A stretch of DNA of 64,000 nucleotides, taken from contig CM045761.1 of NCBI GenBank assembly GCA_025200525.1, positions 134,418,223 to 134,482,222 on the forward strand, given 5' to 3'. This DNA is from Camellia lanceoleosa. Taxonomy: Eukaryota; Streptophyta; Magnoliopsida; Ericales; Theaceae. The notes beneath the pieces were generated by a model. The model worked only from the letters and a program-made list of their open reading frames with translations. It was not told the origin of the DNA and did not search any database. Below are positions 34,401-47,270 of this stretch, piece by piece. The position numbers and the translations under genes are program-made. Numbering within the stretch: position 1 is the first letter of the stretch; each line of letters begins with the position of its first letter.

Positions 34401-34921
34401 ACTATAGATGTAAACGCAATATTATTTAACAAATTTTCACAATTTGATGAATGAGAAAGGCGTTGACCAATTATTACTTTTTATAGTTAAATGGCATTAT
34501 TGAGAAAATGTGAGATAATTAAAAAAAAAAAAATTGATAATTTGATAAATGAAAAGGATAGATTGAATTTGAAAACTGTTAACAATTATTAACAATTAAT
34601 AACATAGACATTTTTGAAATGAAAAATTGAAAAAGAGTTACAAAGTTTCTTAATTATTTTAACTTGGACTACTCATACCAATTGATTTTATATTATGTAA
34701 TTGAGTTATAATATATATATTTGTTTATTTCAATTACACAATATTAATTTTATGTCCTTACAAAGTATTAATTAATCAAGCCACAAAACATAGCACAATG
34801 TAATGTCATTTTTTCCTCTTGGATCTTACAATAAATTCATTCATTTATTTATTTTGGTAGGCCTTGCAATATATTTACAATAATGTTCCGGACCTCCTTT
34901 CCCCTCTCTCTTCCCCCTCTC

Positions 34922-36161
34922 TGTTGGAAATGGTTGGAAAATTCTGGGTAAAATTAGAATTTTTTTCCTAAGTTTGATCTATTTTTAGGTGGGCCTCGAG
35001 TGCCGATTTTCGCGGGTCAAAGTGGTAACGCGTTCTATGCCGCGTTGTAATTCACGTGGTATATTTGGTTGCTCAAAACCATTACCGAGTAAATGGGAAA
35101 TTGAAGCCAAAGTATGCTCCATGGAAATGGAGTTTTGGTGAAAAATCCTTAAAGGTTTGAATAAGACTTGTCCCACATTGATTTGGAGCGAAGTTTTGAA
35201 TGGGTTTATAAGGCATAGGATTGGAACTTGGGGTGTGCCCCAAGGGGTACCCAAGTGTATTAGAGAGGAAGGTTATGGGCAAAATGGGCTAGACCCATTG
35301 GACCCAAAAATCACCATGCGCACCGCCGTCCGGGCGGGTTGAGCTGGCCTAGGCTTGGACGCGGGTGTGTGGTTGGGTTGGGCTTGTCCGGCCCAATACC
35401 TTTCTTTTTGGGTCAAAAATATTTGAATTGAATTTTATTTTTTGAAAAATAAAATCTAGAATTCAAATTAATTCTGGAAATAAACTGATCCGATTTTACT
35501 GTATACCCAAACAGGGCCCTTTCCGGTTTTTATCTGTTTGAATTTTTGAACCCAACATATTCAAATCTGTTTAAATTCAAAACCAAACAGGTTTCATACT
35601 TGTTCAAACAGGTTTAATTCAAAACCTGCAGCCACCACTACATCTATAAATAGAACAGCCCTCATTTGATGTTTAGATATTTAGAAAATTCGTACTTCAC
35701 CTCTGCAAATTTATTCTTCATTTTGCTGCATTTAATTTTTGTGAGAAAGAGTATAAATACTTAATGTGTTCGTTAGACAAACAATTTGTAGTGCTACTAT
35801 TGTTTGTAGTTGATCATTTCATCCTGGAAGATAGACGTCCACATTCTGAAAGCACCGTAGAGAGGACGAATCTGTCTTAAGGATACAGTATTAAACACTA
35901 GACTTGATCAGATATTTATTAGAAAAAATTAATCAAGTAAGTTGTTTAATTTATTATTCTGTTTCATTTGTTTATTTAAATCAAATTTTAATTTTATTTT
36001 TGTAACAAAATAAAATTTGTTTTTATTTATTTATTTTAATTTCTAGTTTGATTTTTGTAATCAAACAAATTCTTTCATTTCCTTCATTTCTTTTATATTC
36101 TAGTTGTTGTTAAGTACACAATAGAATTAATTATTTTAAATACAATGAAAATTGTCCAACA
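34922..36161 (+). repeat. 5' LTR of the copia element
   Basis: It is 1,240 bp, TGTTGGA..TCCAACA. A TATA box CTATAAATAG lies at 35644-35653, conserved in the 3' LTR. The sequence after the LTR (ATCTTAAGACAGAATC) is not the usual TGGTATCAGAGC primer site, so the primer tRNA cannot be assigned. Confidence 0.9.
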
Positions 36162-36549
36162 ATCTTAAGACAGAATCTTTTGGCATTTTCATTGTATTTA
36201 ATTTTCTGTGATTTCAAAAAGACATTTTGGTTGGAAAAACAAATAGTGATTTATGCTATTTGACAGATAGTAGTAATATACTGTCTATTTTCTTTGATAA
36301 CTAGCAGTAATATACTGGTGTCATTAACAATTACAGAATATTAATTTTGTGTTACAGAAAATTATTGTGATATTTTATTTTTCTAGTTTTAGTAACAAGG
36401 AAAATAAAATTATTTTGTGTTATCAATTATTTTCTGGTTTTAGTAACAAAGAAAATAAAATTATTTTGTGTTATCAATTATTTTCTGGTTTTAGTAACTA
36501 GAAAATTAATTTGTGTTTTAATTTTTTATGATTTTTTTAATCAGAGATT

Positions 36550-37460
36550 ATGGCTACTACAGTTGAAACTGCAACTGGTAGTGGTACTCCGATTGTTACA
36601 CCAATATCGGTCCCTATCCAGAACCATGTTCATGTACTAATAAATCATGGAGAAAAATCGAAAAAATTTAACGATACTGAGTTTAAGAGATGGCAGCAGA
36701 AGATGCTGTTCTATCTTACAACTCTTAATTTGGCCCGGTTTCTCCATGAAGAGACTCCAGCACTTAAAGAGGGTGAAAGTGATCTACAAGTTGTTGCCGC
36801 TGTAGATGCTTGGAAACATTCAGATTTCCTGTGCAGAAACTACTCCTCAATGGCCTTGATAATATACTGTATAATGTATACAGTCCTCTGAAAACAACAA
36901 AAGAATTGTGGGATTCTTTGGAGAAGAAATACAAGACACAGGATGCCGACACAAAGAAATTTGTTGCAGGTAAATTTCTGGACTTTGTTATGGTAGACTC
37001 CCAAATGGTAATTTCTCAAGTTTAAAGTTTTCAATTAATTTTACATAATATTCATTCGAGGGTATGTCTCTAAGCGAGTCTTTCCAAGTCGCTGCTTTAG
37101 TGGAAAAGCTACCACCGGCTTGGAAAGATTTCAAAAATTATTTAAAACATAAACGCAAAGAAATGACCATGGATGAATTGATTGTAAGATTAAGAATTGA
37201 GGAAGATAACCAAAAGGCTGGAAAGAGGAATGGAAAAAATCCCATTGAGTCCAAGGCTAATGTAGTTGAACAAGTTTATAAACCACATAACAAAAAGAGG
37301 AAGTTTACTGGAGATGGTCCTAAACAAGGCGATAACAACAAGAAGTTCAAAGGAAAATGCTATAACTGTGGCAAGACTGGACATCGAGCTTCTGACTGCC
37401 ACTGCCCTAAGAACGATCACGGAAGTACAAGCAAGAAGACTACCAATCAGGCCAATGTAA
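36550..37460 (+). pseudogene. Copia gag remnant
   Basis: The reading starts at ATG 36550, with a DUF4219/UBN2-type Gag N-terminus (FKRWQQKMLFYLTTLNLARF). A frameshift near 36840 leads into the UBN2 core (LWDSLEKKYKTQDADTKKF), then a stop and another shift near 37024-37064. A Gag C-terminal stretch (MTMDELIVRLRIEEDNQ) and one CCHC zinc knuckle follow (CYNCGKTGHRASDC, about 37358-37400). In an active element Gag forms the virus-like particle and the knuckle binds RNA. At least two frameshifts make this non-functional. Confidence 0.88.
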
Positions 37461-38600
37461 CTGAACTAGATTACATCTTTGACGGGGTGAATGACATCAA
37501 TCTCTCTGCTGTGGTGTCTGAGGCTAACTTGGTTGGAAATCCCAAGGAGTGGTGGGTTGACACTGGAGCAACTCGTCACATTTGTGCGGACAAGAAGATG
37601 TTCACTACCTACAATGAGACTGTAATTGGTGAATAATTTTTCATAGGAAATTGTTCTACTTCTACTGTGGCTAGACAAGGGAAAGTGATCTTGAAAATGA
37701 CATCAGCGAAAGAACTAACCGTCAACAACGTACTGCATGTACCTGACATCCGGAAGAATTCAGTTTTTGGTTCTTTGTTAAGTAAAAATAGTTTTAGGCT
37801 TGTTTTTGAGTCTGATAAATTTGTATTAACAAAGAGTGGTATGTATGTTGGTAAAAGATACATGAGTGATGGTCTCTTTAAGTTGAATGTAATGACAGTT
37901 GTACCAAAAGTTGCTATGAATAAGAATAACACATCTTTTGCTTATATTTTTGAGTTGAATTTATGGCATGGTAGATTAGGACATGTGAATTTTGATACTT
38001 TGCGTAGATTAATTGGTTTAGATTATATACCAAAGTTGAAATTAATCCTAATCATAAATGTGAAATTTGTGTAGAAGCGAAATTAACTAAGGCTCCATTT
38101 AAATCGGTTGAAAGGAATACCGAACCTCTAGAATTAATTCATACTAATGTATGTGATCTAAAATTTGTTCAAACTAGAGGAGGCAAAAAGTATTTCATAA
38201 TATTTATCGATGATTGCACAAGATATTGTTATGTTTATTTACTTAGAAATATTTAAACTCTGCAAAACAGAAGTTGAAAATCAACTTGGTAAAATCGTTA
38301 AAATGGTTAGAAGTGATAGGGGTGGTGAATATGATGCACCATTAAATGAATTTTGTGCACAACATGGCATTATTCACCAAACTACAGCACCCTATTCTCC
38401 TCAACAAAATGGAATTACTGAAAGGAAGAATAGAACCCTATAAGAAATAATGAATGCCATGTTACTAAGTTCAGGCTTACCACATAACTTGTGGGGGAAG
38501 CAATATTATCTGCTAATTATGTTCTTAACAGAATACCCCACAAGAAAACCAACAACACTCTTTATGAATTGTGGAAAGGTCGACCGCCTACTTACAAATA
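37461..38600 (+). pseudogene. Copia protease and integrase remnant
   Basis: Protease has an intact DTGA (WWVDTGATRHIC, about 37551) followed by a stop at 37634. The GAG-pre-integrase block [17 protein letters not shown] (about 37961) carries the HH part of the zinc module. A frameshift near 38050 precedes the CEIC-type half. The integrase core reads IHTNVCDL where Asp is expected (Asn at the first DDE position), [13 protein letters not shown], then a small deletion near 38240, VRSDRGGEYDAPLNEFC and PQQNGITERKNRTL with the terminal Glu. A stop follows at about 38441. Confidence 0.88.
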
Positions 38601-40508
38601 CTTAAAAGTGTGGGGGTGTTTGGCAAAAGTTGAAGTTTCTGTTCCTAAAAAGACTAAGATTGGACCAAAAACAGTAGGTTGTCTGTTTATTAGTTATGCT
38701 CAGAATAGTAGTGCATATTGGTTTCTGACTTATAAATCAGAAATACCTTATATAAATGTGAACACTATTATAGAGTCAAGGAATGCTATGTTTTTTGAAC
38801 ATGTCTTTGCTTACAAGAAAGGACATGAATTAAATTCACAGAAAAGAACTTATGATTGTACACAAAGTCAAGAGACTAATGACAATCAAACACAAGAGAC
38901 TAGTAATGGTCTCGACCAACAGGATTTAACTGATGATGAACCAAGAAGAAGTAAGAGAGCGAGAACATCAAAATCTTTTGGTGCAGATTTCCTAACATAC
39001 CTGTTAGAAAATGAACCTCAAAGTTTTAAGGCAGCAATGACAGGTCCTGAAGCACCTTTGTGGAAAGAGGCTGTTAATAATGAAATTGAATCCATTATGA
39101 AAACTCATACTTGGGAATTGGTAGATCTTCTACCAAGTTCTAAACCTCTTGGATATAAATGGATATTCAAGAGAAAAATGAAAACAAATGGTTCAATTGA
39201 CAAGTATAAAGCAAGACTTATAGTAAAAGGTTACAGACAAAAGGAAGGTCTGGACTATTTTGACACATATTCTCCTATGACAAGAATAACATCCATTCGC
39301 ATGCTCATTTCTATAGCAGCGCTGTTTAATTTAGAAATACATCAAATGGATGTTAAGACAGCTTTCTTAAACGGTGATCTAAATGAAAAGATCTACATAG
39401 AGCAACCCGAAGGGTTTGTAGTGTCGGGGCAAGAAAAGAAAGTTTGTCGACTTGTAAAGTCTTTTTATGAATTAAAACAAGCACCTAAGCAATGGCATGA
39501 AAAATTTGATATCATGCAATGCTTACTAATGGGTTTAAGATAAATGAATGTGACAAATGCGTCTATGTTAAAAACACTGACCAAGGATATGTCATAGTTT
39601 GTCTTTATGTGGATGACATGCTTATCATTAGAAGTAGTCAAAACATGATCAAATCAACTAAGCAAATGTTTAACAAAAGATTTGATATGAAGGATATGGG
39701 GGTCGCAAATGTTATATTAGGAATGAAAATTACTAAAACATCTGACAGATATGCATTATCTCAATTACATTATATTGAGAAAATTCTTGATAAATTTATC
39801 AAGGATGATATGAATTTAGCTAGAACACCTGTAGACGTCAATCTTTATTTATCAAAAAATAAAGGTAATGCGGTGTCTCAATTAAAATACTCCCAAATCA
39901 TTGGAAGCCTAATGTACCTAATGAATTGTACTCGTCCTGATATAGCTTATGCTATCAGTAAATTGAGTAGGTACACTAGTAACCTTGGAGAAGACCATTG
40001 GAAAGCGATCATTCAGCTTCTTAGATATCTAAGATTTACTCGTGATCATGGTTTGAACTTTATTCGATATCCAGCAGTACTCAAAGGTTATTGTGATACC
40101 AATTGGATATCGGATATTAAAGATTCAAAATCCATTAGTGGATATGTCTTTACTTTGGGAGGCGCTGCTGTTTCTTGGAAATCCACGAAACAAACGTGCG
40201 TTGCGCGATCCACAATGGAATCTGAGTTCATTGCTTTAGACAAAGCAGGAGAAAAAACAGAATGGCTTCGTCACTTTTTAGAAGATATTCCAATGTGGCC
40301 AAAACTTGTGCCAGCTATTTGCATTCATTGTGATAGTCAATCTGCAATAGACAGGGCACAGAATCATATGTACAACGGTAAGTCACGACATATTCGTTGT
40401 CGACATAATACCGTAAGATAATTATTGTCAAATGGAATAATCTCAATAGATTATATAAAATCTAAAGAGAATATTGCGGATCCGTTAACAAAAGGTTTGA
40501 CAAAATAG
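38491..40508 (+). pseudogene. Copia reverse transcriptase and RNase H remnant
   Basis: The reading 38491-39543 covers the integrase C-terminal region (LYELWKGRPP, KVWGC) and RT up to KSFYELKQAPKQWHEKF, including YKARLIVKGY and MDVKTAFLNGDL. A frameshift near 39520 moves to the frame that holds the catalytic YVDDMLI (about 39607). RNase H follows with [11 protein letters not shown], where the usual second block is DADWAG, then [26 protein letters not shown] and [10 protein letters not shown], with a stop at 40421. The tail ISIDYIKSKENIADPLTKGL follows to about 40508. Catalytic motifs are largely kept, but the frame is broken. Confidence 0.9.
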
Positions 40509-41170
40509 CTAGTGTATAGTTCATCGAAGCGGATGGGATTAAAGCCTATTACATAAGAGTCATCATAATGGTAACCCTATTTATATGACTGGAGATTCCA
40601 AAAACTAAGTTCAAAGAGACAACTAAGTTATGCGTGGCTCGCCAGAAATCACCAAGGGATTAAAATTCCCTACCCATTCCTATAGTGAGAGTGATATCTG
40701 CAACATTTATTGTATGTAGGAGTATAAGGATAAGTTTTTCTTTTAATGATTACTTATATCTTGATTGAGGCATAAAATCAAGACGAGTATAAAGAGATAC
40801 TTACAATAAGAATCACCTATATGAATGTCGAACTGGGGCTGGTTCTATGAGAATGAAAAAGGCTAAATTCTCTAGAAACACTTATGAAAACCAGGAGCGT
40901 TCAAGGCCAAAATGAACACAATAGTAAGAACCATGATGTGTTAGAAGATATTTTGTATGACATCTATTGTCTTGGCTTACACAAACGGCTAAACAATTTA
41001 AGGCATCGCGTCCACTGGTTAGCTAGTAAGTCCGATAGGTTATCACTAGGGAAGATTTAAGGCCGAAAGCTACCTATCCTGATGTAAGATATTTTCGTCT
41101 TATACTCTTTCAATAAAGTCTATATATTATTGCATTTCCGTTGTCATCAAATTCCATTCATGTGGGGGAT
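40509..41170 (+). other. Copia 3' untranslated region and polypurine tract
   Basis: About 650 bp of non-coding sequence lies between RNase H and the 3' LTR. The purine tract GTGGGGGAT at 41162-41170 precedes the LTR start. Confidence 0.8.
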
Positions 41171-43975
41171 TATTAGAAATGGTTGGAAAATTCTAGGTAA
41201 AACAAGAATTTTTTTCTAAGTTTGGTCTATTTTTTAGGTGGGCCCCGAGCGTTGATTTTCGCGGGTCAAAGTGGTAACGCGTTCTATGCCGCGTTGTGAT
41301 TCACGTAGTATATTTGGTTGCTCAAAACTATTACCGAGTGAATGGGAAATTGAAGCCAAAGTATGCTCCATGGAAATGGAGTTTTGGTGGAAAATCTTTA
41401 AAGGTTTGAATAAGGCTTGTCCCATATTGATTTGGGGGAAAGTTTTGAATGGGTTTATAAGGCATATGATTGGAACTCGGAGTGTGCCCCCAGGGGTGCC
41501 CAAGTGTTTTAGAGAGGAAGGTTATGAGCAAAATGGGCTAGACTCATTGGACCCAAAAATCACCACACGCGCGCGCACGCGGCGCAGCTGTCCGTCCGTC
41601 CGGTCGGTCAGGTGAGCTGGACGCGGGTATGTGATGTAAGGTTGGGTTGGGCTTGTCTGGCCCAATATCTTTCTTTTTGGGTTAAAAACATTTGAATTGA
41701 ATTTTATTTTTTGAAAAATAAAATCTAGAATTCAAATTAATTCCGGAAATAAACTGGTCCGGTTTTACTGTACACCCAAACAGGGCCCTTCCCGATTTTT
41801 ATCTGTTTGAATTTTTGAACCTAACAGATTCAAATCTGTTTAAATTCAAAACCAAACAGGTTTCATACCTGTTCAAATAGGTTTTGCACCTGTTTAATTC
41901 AAAATTTGCAGCCACCACTACATCTATAAATAGGACAGCCCTCATTTGATGTTTAGACATTCAGAAAATTCATACTTCACCTTTGCAAATTTATTCTTCA
42001 TTTTGCTGCATTTAATTTTTGTGAGAAAGAGTATAAACACTTAGTGTGTTCGTTAGACAAACAATTTGTAGTGCTGCTATTGTTTGTAGTTGATCATTTC
42101 ATCCTAGAAAAAAGACGTCCACATTCTGAAAGTACCGTGGAGAGGACGAATCTGTCTTAAGGACACAGTGTCAAACACTGGACTTGATTAGATATTTATT
42201 AGAAGAAATTAATCAAGTAAGTTGTTTAATTTATTATTCTATTTCATTTGTTTATTTAAATCATATTTTAATTTTGTTTTTGTAACAAAATAAAATCTGT
42301 TTTTATTTAGGAAAAATTACTAGTAAATCCTATATGATAGAAAGGTGAACCATTTAGTCCTATGAATTTTCTTATGCACCATTTAGTCCCACTATTTACA
42401 TCAGCAACATCAACAACATTATTAACATTCATCAAACATCAAACACCAAACATCAAACACAACCATTAAACATTATGATTATTCATCAAACATCAAACAT
42501 TATTCATCAAACGTAAAAAATCATCATCAAAATAACGTCAAACATCACGACATCATCATCAAAACAACATCAAAATAAAAATTAAACAATTTTTTAAATA
42601 ACGATTAAATATCAAAATAACAATTAAAATAACATCAAACATCAAAATAACGATTAAATAATTTTTTCTGATCAAACATCATATCATAAAAAATTTTTTT
42701 TTGATCAAACATCATCATAACAATTTTTTTATCACACATCATCATAATTTATTAACTCTAAACACACAAACCCAGATGATTCGAAACCAAAAATCCACTA
42801 TTCAAACATCATCTCAAACCCAGATGATTCGCAAATCAAAAATCACTATTCAAACATCATCTCAAACCCAGATGATTCGCAAACCAAAAATTCACTATTC
42901 ACAAACCCAGATGATTCGCAAACATCATCTCATCAATTCACTATTCAATTCTCAAATCGATTCACCAAAAATCCATGTATGATTCGCAACTTGAATGTTT
43001 CCAATTTATTGATTCGCTGATTGTGTACATATAGGTATATGTTTTTATATATATACATATGTATATATCGATTGGTTCTTGTGTTTTTTTCCTTGATTCT
43101 TGATCTAACGCGGTAAAGGCAATGGCGAAGATGATGGCTTGACCCATGAACAGCGTCGCGAAAGGTTCAATTTTAAACCCTAAATTTCAATCTTGATTTG
43201 GGTTTTCAGTTTTAAGGTTCAAATTTTAATCCTATATTTCAATCTTGATTAGGGTTTTCTGTTTTTTTAATTGTTACATGAAATGTTCAAATTTTAATCC
43301 TAAATTGACGAACGGCTTTTCTATTGTTTGATGTTGAATAGAATAATGTTTGATGTTGGATAATGTTTGATTTTGATGATGATGTTTAATGTTTAATGTT
43401 TAATATTGATAATGATGTTTAATGTTTTATGATGATGTATAATGTTTAATGTTGAAGAATAATGTTTTATGTCTGATGTTTGATGTTGATGATGAATTAT
43501 GTTTGATGATTTTTTTTTAAGTGATGTTGGTGATGTAGTTGACATGTTTTATGGTGTTTTTATGATGTTGTTGAATTTTGATAATGTTTTTTTAGTGATG
43601 TAGTTGATGTTTTGATGATGATGTTTGATGTTGTTTGATGATGATGTTGTGGTGTTTGATTTGTTTTGATGATGATGTTTGATGTTTTTATAATGATGTT
43701 GTGTTGTTTGATGTTGATGATGTTTGATGTTTAATGATCATTAACATTGGAATAGGACCTAATGGTTCATAAGAAAATTCATAGGACCAAATGGACTACA
43801 AGATACAATTTTGGGATTTATTGGTGCATCCCCCTTTTATTTATTTCTTTTTATTTCTAGTTTGATTTTTGTAATCAAACAAATTCTCTCATTTCCTTCA
43901 TTTCTTTTATATTCTAGTTATTGTTAAGTACACAACATAATTAATTATTTTAAATACAGTGAAGATTGTCCAACA
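41171..43975 (+). repeat. 3' LTR of the copia element, enlarged by a nested insertion
   Basis: It aligns with the 5' LTR over its length but is 2,805 bp because of a 1,525-bp insertion plus a 9-bp duplication at 42301-43843. The TATA box CTATAAATAG is at 41934-41943. A short segment near 41877-41893 is absent from the 5' LTR. Confidence 0.9.
42310..43834. mobile_element. Mutator-like fold-back element in the copia 3' LTR
   Basis: It is flanked by a perfect 9-bp duplication, TTTTATTTA (42301-42309 and 43835-43843), the signature of Mutator-like elements. TIRs of about 80 bp: left GGAAAAATTACTAGTAAATC, then CCATTTAGTCCTATGAATTT; right, reversed, GGGGGATGCACCAATAAATC, then CCATTTGGTCCTATGAATTT. 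The arms continue inward as complementary ATCAAACATC and GATGTTTGAT runs for several hundred bp. The unique centre (about 42950-43260) has gene-like words (AAACCCTAAATTTCAATC; ATGGCGAAGATGATGGC at 43122) and may be a captured gene fragment. Confidence 0.85.
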
Positions 43976-43980
43976 CTCTC

Positions 43981-44100
43981 AACATGATTGGCCAGTTTTT
44001 TTTTTTTCCTTCTTCTCTAATCACCACCTGCCACGTGTGTGTGGAGGGGGGGTGGTAGGGGTGGTGAGTGGAGGGGGTCTCAATCATGACCCATATATTT
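43981..44100. mobile_element. Half of a MITE split by the copia insertion
   Basis: GAGGGGGTCTCAATCATGACC near 44073-44093 is the inverted counterpart of the pyrimidine-rich GACCTCCTTTCCCCTCTC just left of the copia element (about 34891-34909). The copia element apparently inserted into this fold-back. A similar GACCCCC-ended fold-back occurs at about 33255-33390. Confidence 0.45.
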
Positions 44101-44139
44101 ATTGTCTATAATTCAAAAAATGAAATGTATAGGTAGGGT

Positions 44140-44230
44140 TCATCAATGAGATGGGTCGGGCTTACCCAGTTCGTAATTATTATGTTCAAATCTCATATTT
44201 TAATGTTATCAAAAAAAAAAAAAAAAAAAA
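44140..44230 (+). mobile_element. Possible SINE/LINE 3' tail
   Basis: A GTTCAAATCTC block like a Pol III B box is followed about 20 bp later by GTTATCAAAAA and a 19-A run. Ends of this type are common in plant non-LTR retroelements. The 5' part is not identifiable. Confidence 0.35.
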
Positions 44231-45589
44231 TCTCATATTTTAATAAGTTTTCTCTAGTTTTGACTAGTCAAAGGGCTGGGCCCATTTAAAAAATTAAAAC
44301 AATGTCCCGTCCATAAGCCCAAATCTTACGGACCAAAGTCAAACCGAATCGGATTATACATTGTGTCATTACACTTATATTATTAAGTTCTACACATTTT
44401 TTATTCACATATTTTTAATATTTTTATTAGTTATTTTTCTAGTTTACTTTCCAACATTATTCAAGTATTTAATTTTTTTTATTTCCTTTTTAAATATCAT
44501 ATAATAAAAAAAATCAAGTAGCATATAATACCTACAAGTGAAGGGAAAAAAAGGAAAGACAAAAAAAAAAAAAAATCTTTAAACATAAGAACAAAAACAA
44601 AAAAAAAAAAAACAAAAAAAACTAAATATTAGATAAAAAAAAAAAATCAAACTAAGCATTAGACTAACACTTGCGGGCTCTTAGAGGCTTGGTTTATGAG
44701 CGGACTCAAGTTACATACCTTTATTTAAAATTCTAAATAATATTTTATGAGTTAAAATGGGCTAAACACTCAAGTGAATTGGGACGAACCATAGAACGAA
44801 TTAATCAAGTTAAGTAATTTCATTTTTTTTTCTTTCTTGAGAACGTTATGTATAGGACGTGCACTTTTTGCCACATAGTCAACACGTAGACCTAGACAAG
44901 TCCTCTTGCATGAGCAAGGTCTTCGTTTTTTCATGAAATAATGTAGCACAAATGGTCCCTCTCCAAGTACGTCAAATTCAAATGGAGATTGCTTGTTTTC
45001 CACATATATCAAACAATAATTCTAATGATCCCATAAAAAACAAATGTGTTATTAGTACTGTCATTGTATACACAGATACAAATTTTGTTGACACATCACC
45101 GACTGTTTGATCTCCATATCCTAATTATTTTGACCCATCTCTGTTGGTTTTTTCTTTTCTTTTCTTTTATTTATTTATTTATTTTTTTTTTTTGAGAAAC
45201 CTTGTAATTATAGTTATAACTCATTATTTTTTTAAAATTATGATTTAAAATAATTTAGTTATGATATTTATAATAATCAATACTATAAATACAATTTACA
45301 TATGCTACACACCTTCCTTTTAAGGATGTTAAGAGTATATATTCTAAAATGACTTGTTTTTTTTCTTACACTCAAAGCTTTAAACATAATGTTTATTGCG
45401 TACAAAGTAAAAATTTAATGTAACAGTGATATTACATGATTATTAATATTTGATATCACTATTTTTAATAAATCATAATACGGACATATTGGTATGGCAA
45501 TTAAATCCAAATTCAGTGGAGACCCATGTCGCCCCACCATTATTAGAGTGGATTTTCTCAAAATTTTCCCTCCACAGGTGGGATATAAA

Positions 45590-45775
45590 ATTGATTGTTG
45601 AATCTTTTTTTGGGATTGGGTTGGTGAATACCAAATGGCGAAAAACCTGTGCCTTGTCCCCAAGTTGAGGTAAAAACAAAATCAAGGTAAAAACGAAAGA
45701 GTCTCCGTGACTCGAATACCATACATGATGAAGCTACTAACCAACTATGCTACAACAAATTGTTGGTTCTATATC
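45590..45775 (-). mobile_element. tRNA-derived SINE-like element
   Basis: The minus strand contains an A-box-like TAGCATAGTTGGTTAGTAGC (about 45731-45750) and, about 30 bp later, a B-box-like GTATTCGAGTCAC (45711-45723). These are spaced as in a tRNA head and followed by a body with CTTGGGGACAAGGC. No oligo-T tail or target duplication was fixed. Confidence 0.5.
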
Positions 45776-47194
45776 CTAAAATAATTTATATATACTATTG
45801 TTATCTTTATACTTCACACGTACACACACATATATATATATATATGATAAGTTATCGATTAGTGCTTCTAAATTTAATGGTATTTTCAATGTGATTATTA
45901 AACTTTTAATTTTTTTATTTATGCCTTTCAACTTTTATAATTAAGTCAATGTAGTCCAATTTATAACTAAATATAGGAAAATAATAATAATTCTTTTACG
46001 TTATGCGCTTCCTAATTTACTAAATTTAGAATTAAAAATAAAAAATCACAAATAGTTTCATGTGAAATTTTTGCCTATTCAAGGTAAGTTGTTATTATTA
46101 TTATTACTACTACGAACTATTTTTATTAAAGTTTTTTTATTTTTTATTTTGTTTTGATGTAAAACATCTTTTTTTAAAATATTATATTCATTTTTTCTTG
46201 TTTGGTTGAACAAAATATAAGTAAAATGTTTTTCATTATAGTTTCAAAAACTATTTGACATTAAAAATTATGTAATCAAACTCTTTCAGCTCATTTGACT
46301 TTTCAAATAGGTATCCTAACTCTTTCTTGCAATATAAATTTTTCATTACAACTATGAACTAAACGTAGAAAAACAAATACAAAATATTTTTTTGTGTGTT
46401 AAATCAATTTATATGAAAAATATTTTATATCAAAACAAATAGAAGCTAAATCAACTTATTCTTGGTGTAAAAGTAGAAAATCATTGAATAGGATCTACAC
46501 AATTTTTATTTGATTTTAATTAATATTTTCTTGGTGTGAGATTCTTTCAATAATTTGAAAATTATTTCTTTCTTTTAATTGATTTTTCCTCTCTCTTACT
46601 TTCCTTCTTAATTTTGTTTGTTTGTTTTTGTTAAACTAATCAAGAAGAAAAAAAAAAAACTGAAGCACTATAAAAAAAAATATTGAAACAGTATAGTTTT
46701 TTTTTTTAAAATTATTATTTTTAGATTGTATTTGATTCATAAATTTGAAAAGAGATTTGAAAAAAAAAATGTACATAAAATCTATCCAAATTTGTCCTCA
46801 AATACATAAACCCAACACAATCTTAATCAATTTGTCTCTTTCACTCACTTTTTTCAATTCTTAATTTTTTGCTTTTATTTTGTTTATATTAATGGAGATA
46901 TACCTAAAGCAAAGCAATAAAGTAAAGCAAATGGGGTGGGGATGTTAGAGGCCGGGAAAACCGATCCCCATGAGGGGCGGGGGTTGGTAGTAAGAAATTA
47001 GTCTCCGTTGGGGATGGAGGATGGGGAAAAAATAAAATTTGAGGATTGGGGATGGAGAGGGTAAAACCCACTCTACCCGTCCCATTGCCATCCCTACGAG
47101 CATACTGAACTTAATTATACAAATTTGACATTTATTGAATTGTGTAGGATCTAATAATTACATCTTAATAATGAGATTCATTTTCGCAAATGAG

Positions 47195-47270
47195 TTGGGG
47201 GATTGATTCTCCAGGATTAGTTAAAGTGCGTGTAAGTTAGTCTGAATGCTCGGTTATCAAAAATAATAAT
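47195..47270 (+). mobile_element. SINE-like 3' end
   Basis: TCCAGGATTAGTTAAAGTGC, GTAAGTTAGTCTGAATGC and CGGTTATCAAAAATAATAAT match the plan of a common plant SINE/LINE tail (CCGGATTAGTCGGGGTGCG-type, from memory). The 5' part is not recognisable. Confidence 0.5.

Larger units (their letters stand above)
34922..43975 (+). mobile_element. Complete, degenerate Ty1/copia retrotransposon
   Basis: LTRs start TGTTGGAAATGG (3' copy diverged to TATTAGAAATGG) and end ATTGTCCAACA. The whole is flanked by CTCTC at 34917-34921 and 43976-43980. Gag, protease, integrase, RT and RNase H come in the copia order. GTGGGGGAT at 41162-41170 is the polypurine tract. Frameshifts and stops make it non-autonomous. 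The first 175 bp of the LTRs differ at roughly 15 positions by eye, so the insertion is not recent. It resembles Tork-type copia from the Gag start, with low certainty. Confidence 0.92.
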
